From positions 73,656,001 through 73,720,000 of the forward strand of contig OX419757.1 of assembly GCA_948567375.1 (NCBI GenBank): DNA of 64,000 bases, given 5' to 3'. Position 1 is the stretch's first letter. Each line of letters begins with the position of its first letter. Of the stretch, positions 32,151-42,790 are shown piece by piece. The notes under the pieces were generated by a model, which made no database searches, had not been told where the DNA came from, and saw only the letters and a program-made list of their open reading frames with translations. The translations under genes were made by a program, and so were the position numbers. The DNA is from Lunularia cruciata. Taxonomy: Eukaryota > Streptophyta > Marchantiopsida > Lunulariales > Lunulariaceae.

Positions 32151-32600
32151 GACAATTATTTATGTCAGTGGAACTATGTTACATCCCCTTGAGAAGTAAA
32201 ACGTTCACTTCAGGGCCAAAAATCACATTATATCACATCAAGATTGGTTCAGTCATCTAGAACTAGTTCAACATCTAGCTATTGTTGTCATAGCCAATGA
32301 TAGCCTATCGGATAACTCATAAGAGTAAAGTGCCTATTGATGCCTTGAAGTCCAAGATGTCAACATTAACAGATGTTCTTTTTGTACCAACCATCACATG
32401 ACATCTTGTCTCAGTAGGCCAATTGGTAGAGTCAAGGTATCAAGTTTTATTTAATTAAGATGGTTGTATGATGCAAAGCATCACAAATAGTGATAGCTAT
32501 AGGAACTAAATATGGTAAGCTATTCAAACTAGATATCGTAATGCCTTAGATTCAAGTAGCAATGTATGGACAGGTGGATCATAGGTGACTGATATGCAGA
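32151..32600 (+). pseudogene. Copia protease region
   Basis: Broken frames give A-K-N-H-I-I-S-H-Q-D-W-F (usual S-G-A-S-N-H-M-T-x-x-x-x-W-F), I-A-N-D-S, and downstream T-D-V-L-F-V-P. The catalytic D-S-G is not legible. Confidence 0.65.
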
Positions 32601-33600
32601 TTTAGAATAAGCGCCATGGCCACATGAATGTCCAGAAGTTGAAGAATTTGCCAAACACTACTATAGTTACAAGTGTTGCGCAATTTTCATATAACAATAG
32701 TGCAAAGATTTACCCCACCTGTCAATTTGGAAAAAAGACTAAGCAGTCCTTCAATCACCAAGGAAAAATTGCAACCAAATTACTTGAGTTGGTGCATAAT
32801 GATGTTTGGATAGCTATGACATCTTGGTGCACAATTCTTAGTATTTTATGTCTTTCATTGATGATTTCTCCAAATTTCACTTGGGTGTATTTCTTGAAGC
32901 AAAAATCTGAAGTGCCTTCTATTTTCCAAACCTTCAAAACCCTTATAGAGAGGCAATCAAGACACCATATCCTTCAATTCCGGTCAGATGGAGGAGGTGA
33001 ATATCTATCAATGGATTTCATAACATTTTTTGCAATATCATAGCATTCAACGCCAACAAAGCTATAGTTAAGATCCATAGCAAAATGCAGTTGCAAAACA
33101 CAAGCATCATCATATACCAAAGGCCACATAAGCTATGCTAAATGAGACTCATATGCCTAAAATATATTGGGCAGAAGCCATTGCATGTGCAGTTTACCTA
33201 ATGAACAGATATCAATCAGCAACAATTCCTTCCTACACCCCAAAAAAGGCAATTATAGCCAATAAATCTGATCTTTCATATCTGAAAGTTGTTGGTCGTG
33301 AGTGGATTTTGCACCTTCCAGATGAGAACCACAACAAGCTCCATCCCAAAGCTATGCACTATGTACTCTTAGGCTATGCTTTCAAGACAAAGAGATATAA
33401 ATGCTATGATCCCTCCAAGCAAAAGCTTTATGTGTCTAGAGATATGTTTGATGAGCGGAAGGCTTGGTGTGCACCACCAGAGCTTGTTCTTGCTCCTCGA
33501 TTGCTTGCTAAGGGAGGGAGTGTTGACCAGCAGATGGATCTTACTAATTTATGGTAGTGGAGTGATAAAAGCTTCAGATGTACAATGTCCTTGGTCTAGT
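32600..33600 (+). pseudogene. Copia integrase
   Basis: The GAG-pre-integrase zinc finger is partly kept (K-R-H-G-H-M-N-V-Q-K-L near 32610 and C-Q-F-G-K near 32720). Next come L-E-L-V-H-N-D-V-W (first catalytic Asp) and F-R-S-D-G-G-G-E-Y (second Asp). After frame changes M-P-K-I-Y-W-A-E-A-I-A-C-A-V-Y-L-M-N-R and the C-terminal G-Y-A-F-K-T-K-R-Y-K-C-Y-D-P appear (33135-33557). Clear Copia-type integrase; the open stretches are 32624-33043 and 33135-33557. Confidence 0.92.
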
Positions 33601-33779
33601 AGAGTGTGGTATTGACTAAAGTCTGACCTACAACCTAGTGGTAGTGCAATTTCAGGTGCTCACACTTTAGATTAAGGTTCTTTGACTCTCATCATGCATA
33701 TATGGTGTATGCACTCCAAGAACAAGAGTTGAATACTATTCAAGAAGCATTTTGGAACAAGCAATGGGTGATAACCATG

Positions 33780-34600
33780 TATGAGGAGATTGCTACCCTA
33801 AGCCAACAACAAACATGAGAGTTAGTGGACTTGGCATTGGGTAAGAAGGTGATTGGATGCAGATAGGTACAAGATCAAGTAGAATTAGGATGGTTCTATG
33901 AGTAGGTACAAGGCTAGGTTGGTAGTCAAGGGTTATGCAAAAGAGCATGGAATCAATTATGATGAGATGTTTAGTCTTGTTGCTTACATGGCTACTATTG
34001 CAAGAATAGTAGCCATCTAAGCAATTGCAACTTGTAAGCATTGGAAGTTGCATCAGATGGATATGAAGAGTACCTTCTTGAATAAAAATCTTCAAGAAGA
34101 GGTATATATGGTGCAACCACCTAGGTATGAAGACCCAAGTTCTCAAGCTCAAGTGTGCAGGTTCCAAAAGGCTTTATGTAGACTCAATCAAGCTCTTATA
34201 GCTTAGTTTGGTAAGATCATTGGTGTTTTGCATGGATTTGGGTTCAGAGTGTGCAATTCAAGTTCCTTACTCTTAGTATTAAGTACAAAAAATTGTTGAA
34301 TTGTCAATAAGATCTATGTGGATGATTTTGGATATTGAGTGGGAATTGTGAGAAGAAGATTCAGCAAATTAAGCATAGGTTGCAAGTTGAGTTTGAAATG
34401 AAGGATATGGAGGAGTTAAGATATTTCCTTGCCATCAAGTTCATTATGGACGGTAAAGATGTGGATGTTGAAGCAATAATATGCTATCTATATGCTTGCC
34501 AAGTATGGTATGATGGCTTACAAACTGATCTCCAAACCCTAAGAATAGAATTTGAAGTTGAGTCATGTTAAGGCCTCCTCCTTAACAAGAGGAGACTCCT
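33780..34600 (+). pseudogene. Copia reverse transcriptase
   Basis: Frames include Y-K-A-R-L-V-V-K-G-Y-A-K-E-H-G-I-N-Y-D-E (33905-33960), L-H-Q-M-D-M-K-S-T-F-L-N (catalytic Asp region near 34060), V-Y-M-V-Q-P-P, and I-Y-V-D-D-F with an intact YVDD near 34313-34324. The block E-V-E-F-E-M-K-D follows. The gene is shredded by stops but the domain order is complete. Confidence 0.9.
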
Positions 34601-35297
34601 TAACTACTTGAAGATCCTATTATATATAGATAGATGGTGAGGAGTTTGATCTACCTCACTATTACTAGGTAGACTTGAGGTACATTGTGGGACTTGTGAA
34701 TCAATTCATGTAGACTCCTTGGAAGCCATATCTTGATGTAGTTTTGAGGATTATGCAAGACAAGGAGTTCAATATTCAATTTGGACTTCAGTACATAGCC
34801 ACAATGAGTGCACAGTTGTGTAGGTTTATAGATGTATATTGGGCAAGGAGTACTTCAGAAAAGTGGTCTACATCTAGCTATGCTTTTAGTTTGGAGAGTG
34901 CAGCTATTAGCTAGTCCTCAAAGAAGCAAGTTATGGTATCCTTGTCTTCTTACAAGGTAGAGTATAGAGGTGTGACCAACACTGCATGTGAGGCAGTTTA
35001 GCTTTGAAGGTTACTTGCTAACATTAAAAACTGTATGTCTTGTGTGATTATTATCTATGCAAATAACAAGAGTAGTAGACTTGCTAGCATGCCTATGTTT
35101 CATGGTAGGACAAAATACATTGAGGTGCAACCTCACTTCATTAGGGAGAAGGTACCAGGAGGTGAAATAAATCTTGTATTTCTAGGTATAGAGGAGTAGG
35201 TAGTTGACATCTTTACAAAGGCTTTGCCTAGAGACACATTTTATGTGTTCCAAGATCAATTAGTTGTAGAGTGCATTGATAGGAGCTTGAGGGGGAC
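34601..35297 (+). pseudogene. Copia RNase H
   Basis: A frame with few stops gives S-T-S-S-Y-A-F-S-L-E-S-A-A-I-S, S-S-K-K-Q-V-M-V-S-L-S-S, A-C-E-A-V, I-Y-A-N-N-K-S-S (usual C-D-N), H-G-R-T-K-Y-I-E-V and V-D-I-F-T-K-A-L-P-R before the purine tract and 3' LTR. The Asp of C-D-N has become Asn. Confidence 0.9.
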
Positions 35298-35516
35298 TGT
35301 TGAGACTCCAAGCTCTCTATAAATGTGAACTAGTTGAGGGTTAGACTGAACTTGTATAGCATTATGTTTCCACTTAGTATACTTATAACTCCCTCCATGT
35401 GGGTAGCAAATTGTTCTCTGATCTATATATATACTAGGGCATTGTCTACCTACTTATTCTCTTGGTTTGTTCTCTCTCTCTCTCTCTCTTTTGTGTGAGT
35501 TTGGAGTTTCTTCACA
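35298..35516 (+). repeat. Copia 3' LTR
   Basis: Starts TGTTGAGACTCC after GAGGGGGAC and ends TTCACA. A (TC)n microsatellite at 35471-35489 lies near its end and is absent from the 5' LTR, showing independent change after insertion. Confidence 0.92.
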
Positions 35517-36030
35517 TGATAAGGTTATGCTCTCCTCTAGTAGCCTTCCTTTCCCTCTTGATATCCGAGTTTCTAATTCTTCTTTTAATTAGATAGGTCT
35601 ATTTGATATTATTTAGATCATTTTTCCTGTTGCATACAAACTTGCAGTTCTTGGTCACATGAAGATCCATCATGTTTCCATATCTTGTTTCCATATCTTC
35701 AAATTAAGCCCTTTTTTCTAACCTAACTTCCTTCTCTACTCATATCCAACCTATTGTTCCTCTCATCTCTATTAATGATCATGAAGAATACAAAGTTGAT
35801 CATTCCTTGCACATTAGGACATCCAAGATGGCCACCAATGACTCATTAAATATAAGATCACTTGGAAAGAGTATCTTCTTCATGATACTGCATTGGGACC
35901 TTGTTCTCATCTCCAAAATGCACAAGTGGTTATCTAAGAGTTTGAAGAGTCCATGGTGATGAGGACTCATCAAACTCATCACCATGAGTCTAGTCTTGTA
36001 GTCGGTGATGAGGACATCACTGACTAGAAG
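35517..36030 (+). pseudogene. A1 integrase C-terminus and chromodomain
   Basis: Coding resumes after the copia with D-K-V-M-L-S-S-S, M-K-I-H-H-V-F near 35660-35680, then a chromodomain at about 35770-35960. Its blocks N-D-H-E-E-Y-K-V-D-H, Y-K-I-T-W-K-E-Y, L-H-D-T-A and H-L-Q-N-A-Q-V-V-I lie in shifted frames. The usual A-T-W-E-P has become A-L-G-P, so a cage Trp is lost. Confidence 0.85.
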
Positions 36031-36040
36031 TGGGGGAGTA

Positions 36041-36469
36041 TGTAATAATATAGAGTTAGTAAAATAAGCTATATAGAGCAAAAAGAAGGTAGAACTAGCA
36101 TAACCTAAGAATGCTAAGAATTTACTAAAAGCATCTAGGAAGCTTCTTGGTAGAATACTTAAAATCATCTAGGAAATTATGGGTGAGAAGCTTATAAGAA
36201 CCTTCCAAGGATTGAGTAACTTGTATGTCAAATTGATGCAACCTTAGCTTACAAAGCAAGTAAATGATTACCTTAGCTTGAACTCTAAGAAAGGGAGCTT
36301 TAGGAAGGAACCTTCCTTGGAAGCTTCTTGAGAACCTTGTACCTAAGTGTCCTATAAGTACAAAGGATGAAGCTCATGATATGCATTTGGAGTTCCATGA
36401 TTTGATAGTTCCACTATGATTTTCCACTCTAATTTTATATTGTTCTATTTCTCTCATTGGTTTTTTATA
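36041..36469 (+). repeat. Family A 3' LTR of A1
   Basis: Begins TGTAATAATATAGAGTTAGT after a purine tract. It contains the AAGCTTCTTGG and CTTAGCTTAC blocks, with the TATA box changed to TATAAGTA. It ends in a T-rich run near 36469. It is the longest family A LTR here and the best guide to the start of the others. Confidence 0.82.
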
Positions 36470-37223
36470 TACTATTACTAACAAGTAAATGAAGTTAAGA
36501 GTCTATGTGCACTAGGCCTTCCACTTGCTCCATAAGATCAAAATTTTCCACTGCATCCCTCAAATTGTACTCTATTGCACCTTAGAAGAAGTAACAATTG
36601 TGGATGAGTTCTCCCTACCAAATCCAGATCTCACTATTCTCTCCTCCACCATGCTAAGCTCAATACACTCTACCAAACCAAAGACCACTGCCAAAGTTGG
36701 TGACATAGCTTATAATAATGTAAATCATATAATCTACATCATAGGTTCTTGTATAGTATACCATACCAAAACTAGATAACTCTTGGACTGAAATTGATCA
36801 ACCATCTCATGCAAGTGTATGCCTCACGTAGGCTCTCTCTAGCCTTTCATTAGAACTACTACAAGCTCTTTAGTTTTTCAATCAATACTCCTTGGTAGTT
36901 TTTCCTCAAGCATTGGAAGAGCTCCACCATGGAGTTAAACTCTAGTACTATACCACCTCCTACAATGGATCCAACATCCTAGCCAAGTGCAAATGATATA
37001 GTTTGGAAATTAGTAATGTACCACCAAATTGAAAAGTCAACCAATCAATCAATCTTGAATGAATGGCCTATTCTTACTATTTTTACTATTAGTACATAGA
37101 CATTGGGTTGTCACAATGCCACACGGGAGCCTATTTCTCATCTCCAAAATATCCAATGAGCTATATGCAAGTTTGAAAGGTACAATGGTGACAAGGATAT
37201 CACCATGTAGCAATGGAGCAATA
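36470..37223 (+). pseudogene. Family A remnant ending in a chromodomain scrap
   Basis: Mostly unrecognisable sequence (open stretch 36525-36779 unassigned). Near 37110-37200 a chromodomain end can be read (H-x-T-R-E-P-I-S-H-L-Q-N), followed by the G-D-K-D-I-T-like phrase that precedes family A LTRs. This is the 3' end of another chromovirus whose 3' LTR is 37224-37596. Confidence 0.5.
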
Positions 37224-37596
37224 TGTTATAATATGGAGATAGCATAAACTAATATAGAGTTAACAAGAGCTAAATATAGTAGAAAAGAATTAGAACTAAC
37301 ATATATCTAGGAAATTCTAAGAATTTTCTAGAAGCATCTTCTTCTTGGTGAGAAGTTTCTAAGAACCTTCCAAGGATTGAGTAACTTGTACACCAAGTTG
37401 GTGACTAGCTTAGCTTACACTCCAATAAAGAAAAATTTTAGAAGGAACTTTCCTTGAAAGCTTCTTAGGAACCTTGTACCTAAGTTGCTCATAAATACCA
37501 AAGCCAAAATTTAAGCTAAGCACTCAAAAAATTTCCCTCATGTGAAAGTTCCAAGGTGATCTAACATTCTCCTATTTCTCTCCTTGGTCTTTTCCA
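37224..37596 (+). repeat. Family A LTR, copy at 37.2 kb
   Basis: Starts TGTTATAATATGGAGATAG and ends TTTTCCA. It has CATAAATACC as TATA box near 37490. It is directly followed by RT coding, so gag, protease and the primer site have been deleted, or two ends were joined by recombination. Confidence 0.78.
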
Positions 37597-38500
37597 CCTT
37601 TTGTCAATTTGATGCCTTGTTGGATCAATTAAGTGGTGCAGAATATTTCTCCAAGTTTGATTTTCAAAGTGCCTATTTGCAAATTCCAATAGATAGAGAA
37701 GATGTGAAAAAAGCAAAGCATGGGCATTTGAATGAGGAGTTTTACCTTTTGGGCTCACTAATGCTCCCAAAGTCTTCATGGATGCATTAGGTGCTACATG
37801 GGCTATTAGATAAATATGCTCTTGTAAATTAAAATGTATGTACAACACAAGAACCACATATGAGAAGTCTTCCAATGACTATGATATAGGTTCTACTACA
37901 AGAAATCAAAGTGTGTCTTTTGGCAAAAAGATGTTACCGTCTTGAGCCATAAAGTTTCAATAGAGAGGATGAAGATGGAATAGGGGAAAATCAAGGCCAT
38001 TATCAATTGACCTATTCCTAAGGATGTAATGGAAGTTTGGGAGTTTAATGGATTGGCAAGTTTTTATTGTTGGTTCATCCACTACTATAAGGATATGGTG
38101 TCTTCACTACTCATCCTCCAACCATGTGATCCTTAGCTACCTTGTTTGGTTGATTCTGATGCTTCTAAATTTACAATTGGAGCTATGCTACAATAGTAAT
38201 TTCTTGATAGATTGCATTCAATTTCTTTTGTACTCAATGACTAAACATAAGAGAAAAAAATTATTATATTCAAGATCAAGAACAACTTACAATGGTAAAT
38301 GCAATAAAAGTGTGGACATATTACCTCTTGGGAAAATAAGTGATAACAAAAATAAATCATAAACCCTTGTTGCAAAAGTGATATTTGAAGCAAATGAGGA
38401 GTCAAAATCATCAATGTGAAGAACAACTATAATTTTTTGATATCAAGCTTGAATACAAACTCATAAAATTCCATGTCATTATTGATGCATTATCATGACA
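37597..38500 (+). pseudogene. RT and RNase H of chromovirus A2
   Basis: 37584-37790 reads L-L-D-Q-L-S-G-A-E-Y-F-S-K-F-D-F (first catalytic Asp), D-R-E-D-V-K-K-A, G-H-L-N-E-E-F. The YxDD region is lost. Connection and RNase H remnants follow: G-L-A-S-F-Y near 38050, L-V-D-S-D-A-S-K-F-T-I-G-A-M-L near 38148-38190. Highly similar to A1 at 28150-29140 but missing internal pieces. Confidence 0.82.
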
Positions 38501-39361
38501 ACTTGATTTGAAGATTCTTCTTGAATCTCCGATAATAGCAGTGATCACCATGGTGTTAATAGACTACAACATAAAAATAAAGTTCAAGACTCCTTACAAA
38601 AAGATCCTTTCTTTTATCTTGTGCAAAGTTGCCTTGCAACACATGACAAGAAGTACAACACCTTTGCATTCAAAGATGGCTTTCTATTTTTGCAAGAACC
38701 AAACCTATGATCCAATTATGGGATTATGACTTGGGCAATTTAAAGAGGTGCATGACTTACTAGTTATTGGTTACATGGGTGAGGAAAAGACCTTGAGTTC
38801 CTTAATTATGTGCAAGATTCTTCATTCTAGATTTCCTTTTTGTTCCACCACCATCTTATGTCCCTCATAATTCCACTTTCTTGTCCAAGCTATCTATGTC
38901 TTTATGTCCTTATACCAAGCCAAGTCACATTTTCTTGTTGCTCAAAATTGGCAAAAAAAAAATATTGATAGCCATCATTGTGATCTTACTTTCTAAATTG
39001 GTGATAAGGTTATACTTTCCACTAGTAACCTTTCTCTCTTTCTTGACACTCAAGTTTGGTCTTTCTTGACACTCAAGTTTTTTTTTTTTTTGAACCCATC
39101 TTTCTTTCCTATTTTTCCTCAACCTCCTCCCCCTCCAATCCATATTAACAATCATGAAGAATACAAATTTGATCATATACTTGCAAGTCGTTGCATCCAA
39201 TGTGACCGTTAATTATACATTGAAAAGATCCTTGGAAAGGGTATCCTCTTCACAATGCTACATGGGAGCCTCTTTCTCATCTCCAAAATGCACAAGCTGT
39301 TATACAAGAGATTAAAGATTATATGGTAATGCGGATATCACCAACTAGTGATAGGAGAACA
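38501..39361 (+). pseudogene. A2 integrase remnant and chromodomain
   Basis: Most of the integrase core is missing. From about 38800 the frames parallel A1 at 30090-30285 and 35517-35960 (G-D-K-V-I-L near 39000, N-D-H-E-E-Y-K near 39145, then H-N-A-T-W-E-P-L-S-H-L-Q-N near 39255-39290). A 23-bp tandem copy (CTTTCTTGACACTCAAGTTT) and a T14 run lie at 39038-39091. Confidence 0.75.
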
Positions 39362-39715
39362 TGTAATAGATAGAGTTATCAAAAGCTAAATATAGCTAAT
39401 AGGTAGTAGAATTAGAATATAGCTATGAATCTCTTAAGAATGTTTTAGAGCATCTAAGAAACTTCTTGGTGAGAATCTTCTAGAACTTTTCCAAGGGTTG
39501 AGTAACTTGTATGCAAAGTTGATAGCTAGCTTAGCTTGCACTCCAAGTAAGGTGGGTTCTAGAAGGAAATTTTCTTGGAAGCTTTGTGGGAGCCTTGTAC
39601 CCAAGTTACCTATAAATATCTAAGCCAAGCTCAGGCTAAGTATTCAGAGTTCCACTCATGCAAAAGTTTCCAATGTGATCTTCCATTTTCTTATTTCTTT
39701 CCTCGGTCTTTTACA
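39362..39715 (+). repeat. Family A 3' LTR of A2
   Basis: Starts TGTAATAGATAGAGTT and ends TTTTACA, with a CTATAAATATC TATA box near 39610. 354 bp. It is followed at once by the minus-strand accessory ORF region with no primer site. Confidence 0.82.
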
Positions 39716-39719
39716 AGAG

Positions 39720-41420
39720 GCTTTTCCTTCATAGGCATAAGCCTTCAACAAATGGTTCTTGTAGCAATAATGAAGGACCAAATTAATCCCAATCTTTTCC
39801 AAGTTCTTGGACTGGCTCTTTGGGTATGTAATTGAAGAATTGGTAATAGTCATCTTCTCCCACAAGAGTTTCCAGAGTTCTGATGTGAATCAGCTCTTTA
39901 GGTTCTTCTTTCTTTGGCAATTTCTCCCGCTCCTTTTCCAACTTATCCTCCCCTTTGTAAAAGACCTCTTCTTCTTTGGCATTTGACTCATCCATTAGAT
40001 CTTCTTCTTTCTCTTCTTACAAATGTTGTAGTTTCTTGATATTTCTACTTTGCTTATTTGATGACAAGTTTCTTTGGGAAAGCTTCCATCCCAATCCTTT
40101 TTCTTTTTCTCTCTCTTCACAAGTGTTATGAATTTACCTCTCAGAAAGAACTTTAGATTTTCTTTGTATATTAACTTCATTTAGACCTAATGTAAACTAG
40201 GCCAAAGATACTTCATGTCCTAGGAATAGCTCCTTCTCCTCCTTTGTGAGTAGATCCATTCTAATGGAGAAATGTATCATGAAAGGCATTAGGTAATGTG
40301 GTCTAGGCCTTTCAAAGATACTATATATCCACTACACATATGAATGAAATATTTATCTATTAATGACACTTTAGGAGAGCATGTGTTCAAATATATTTCT
40401 TGGTTATTCAAAATATATGTCATCCTTTGTGGCTCAAAGAACTTCATCAAGGTCCTTACAATTTCCCATTGAGTTGGGTTCTTGTAATCTACCACTTCTA
40501 TCTATTTGACAAGTGCTTGTTGTGGGCAAAAGATGCAAGTATATGTTTGTGCATTGGTTTGCTAAGTAATAAAAAGCCAGAGTAAAATGTGCATTCACTT
40601 GCCCATCTCATGTTTGCACCTAAAATTCTTTGAAATGGACTAGCATCCAACTCCTCAAATTTACTCTCAACTTCCCAAGAACTAACCTCTTCAGACTAAG
40701 GATTTCTAAGGCCATGGGTTTGGATATATACTCCTTATTCTAAAGAAGAAAATTTACATATTTACTAATCATAGTCTTATAGCCATCTCCCAAGGGTAGA
40801 TTGTGAGAGTTCTTAGGTTGAATTTGTGTTGCATGAAATTTTTTTAAAGCAACCCCTCTCACCATGTAATTTGCAAGTTAACTATCCAAAAAACTACTAA
40901 AATTGGGATTCATACCCAAAAAATTTGTTGCTTATTCACTTAACCCCAAATAGCTATTTGAAGTCAACCCAAAGACTCTCCTACTCACCCACTTAACCCC
41001 AAATTGCTTATGCTTGGTCTTAATATCATGCTTACAAAGAGTTTTCTAATAAGTAAACACTCCTTCATGCAAAAGGCTGAATTTATACTTCTTAATTCTT
41101 TGCTCCTATGATATTCAATAGCTCATTGATTTTTTTTCACATATGAGAGTCCTTCAATATGTGGTAACATTCTTGAAAGTAGCTCTTTGGCAATGGGTAG
41201 TAAATTTCAAACATTCTTTATACATAAATTATTTGGGCAAGATGCAATCATTATCTTCCAAAGACCAATTGTATATTTGGAAGATGAATCTCTTTTTATT
41301 TGCAATGACCTCCACTCCTTCCCATTGGAAAAGGATATTCCCTCCAAATACTCTCTTGATCTTATACATTCCTTCTTAAGATAAGAAAATAATGCTTCTT
41401 TGCTATACAAAACAAGGAAA
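39720..41420 (-). pseudogene. Accessory ORF copy with acidic-basic tail
   Basis: Minus-strand remnant of the accessory ORF family. The signature appears at about 40215-40300 as I-H-F-S-I-R-M-D-L-L-T-K-E-E-K, where Y, G and N of H-x-Y-x-G-x-N are changed to S, R and D. Upstream open parts are 41207-41410 and 40289-40495. Downstream, 39783-40180 is rich in Lys and Glu (K-E-E-E-V, E-K-E-R-E-K-L-P-K-K-E-E), resembling the charged tail of the other copies. Function unknown. Confidence 0.6.
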
Positions 41421-42119
41421 AATACTCCCTAATACCATACCTTTGCTCTACCAAATTTTCTAACCTATAAAATGAAGATCAGTTCAAATTCATCAAAGAT
41501 TAATTACATCCATCATCAAAGTATTGGTATATATATGGTCTAGGTACATAATATTCAATTCATGGATTTGATTGGTATACATATTTATCTCCAAATCATC
41601 TTTGTCTATCTCAATCTGCATCCTATCTACCATATCAGCTTGAACAGATGTTGAGTCTTAGCACCCAACCTAGTCAATAATATGGTTGTGTTTTACACCA
41701 TTTTCACCATATACTCCTTTAGTACATAACTTTCCATTGAGGTTTTTATGTTGAAATTTGATAGGTAAAACCTTCAAGTCAAGATAATCCAATGTTATAA
41801 CCAAGGAATAGCTAATCTTCTACAAAATTTGATAAAGCATTGATGCTTATTTGGTTTTGGCCCACAATTCTCTTTCCTTTATTGTATCATGACATTTACA
41901 ACATCAAAGATAGGTGGCTAGGATATTGGCGTAATAGTTTTGGCAATCACCATGTTATCAATAATCACCTAGGATTACTTAATGGTAGCTAGATATACTA
42001 CTAATTTGATTGATTGCACCATTAAAGCTCCTAATTGCATTCTTAGATGTGATGTGCCATTAGGGTTGGATTCTTGGCCACTCCAAAAGGTTTACTTGGA
42101 AGTGCAAGTCCAAAGAGCC
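41421..42119. other. Unassigned stretch upstream of the accessory ORF copy
   Basis: The minus strand shows a helical phrase (V-D-R-M-Q-I-E-I-D-K-D-D-L-E-I near 41600-41650) that could be the upstream part of the accessory ORF region. No domain can be named. Confidence 0.3.
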
Positions 42120-42790
42120 CACTTCTTGATTTCAGTTGTAACCAACTCATTACATGGAAGGATTGAAGTAAGAAATTGGGAGAATAGTTCTATAGGCTAG
42201 AGAGGCTAGATAGTTCATGTTGACATGAGTAGCCAATTTAGAGGATTTTTTGGTAATCTTTTTGCAAAAGTAGCCCATCTTCTTAATTTGGCATTTTGAA
42301 GCATAGGTTTGTGGCTAGAGAGACTATCAAAGTCTAGAGTCTTGAGTATTCAGATTTGAAACTTGATTTGAGTTATGATTGACTCATTATATTTAAGAAG
42401 TGAAATAGAACTATGGGCTATGGGCTAGAGAGGCAACTAATTTGAGTTGTGATTGACTCATTACATAAAAGAAGTGAAGGAGGAATGGGAAGAATAGGCC
42501 TATAGGCTATGGGCTAGAGAGGTTACAAAGGGCCAACTAACATGAGTAGCCAATTTAGAGGATATTTGATATTCTTGTTGCAAAATTAGCCCACCTCCTC
42601 AATTTAGTATTTTGAGGCGTATAATTGTAGGCTAGAGAAGGTATGAAGGTCTAGAAAGGCCAATAACCAACATTTTGGTAGTATTTTGGCAAAATCAGCC
42701 CACCTCCTTAATTTGGCAATTTGAGGCATAGTGTTGTGGGCTATAGAGACTATGAATGTCTAGAAGACCCAAATAGGCCAGCTTGTTGGT
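42120..42790 (+). repeat. Locally repeated units around GGGCTAGAGAGG
   Basis: Three diverged copies of a GTAGCCAATTTAGAGGA to GGCTAGAGA unit lie at about 42228-42345, 42545-42660 and 42665-42765. A second phrase (GTGATTGACTCATTA to GGGCTAGAGAGG) recurs at about 42130-42200, 42370-42430 and 42440-42535. The copies are in the same orientation and indicate old tandem duplication in non-coding DNA. Confidence 0.7.

Larger units (their letters stand above)
30288..35516 (+). mobile_element. Nested Ty1/copia element with both LTRs and target duplication
   Basis: A nearly full-length copia element of about 5.2 kb sits in the family A integrase C-terminal coding. The 5' LTR (30288-30542) and 3' LTR (35298-35516) are homologous. 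A tRNA-Met primer site follows at 30543-30555 and a purine tract (GAGGGGGA) precedes the 3' LTR. Flanking 5-bp sequences are TAATA (30283-30287) and TGATA (35517-35521), one base apart. Order gag, protease, integrase, RT, RNase H is typical for Copia. All frames are broken. Confidence 0.92.
25793..36469 (+). mobile_element. Family A chromovirus (A1) split by a nested copia element
   Basis: Plus-strand order: 5' LTR (25793-26088, truncated at its left end), primer site, gag with a zinc knuckle, RT, RNase H, integrase to 30285, a copia insertion (30288-35516), then the rest of integrase, a chromodomain, a polypurine tract (AAGTGGGGGAG near 36028-36038) and the 3' LTR (36041-36469). With the copia removed the chromovirus is about 5.4 kb. 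Frames are broken throughout. Confidence 0.85.

Noticed and set aside
35471-35490. (TC)n run as a regulatory GAGA-type element
   Set aside because: Simple microsatellite inside one LTR only, absent from its partner.
35800-36168. 122-codon minus-strand open frame
   Set aside because: It overlaps the plus-strand chromodomain and LTR of A1 and has no motif.
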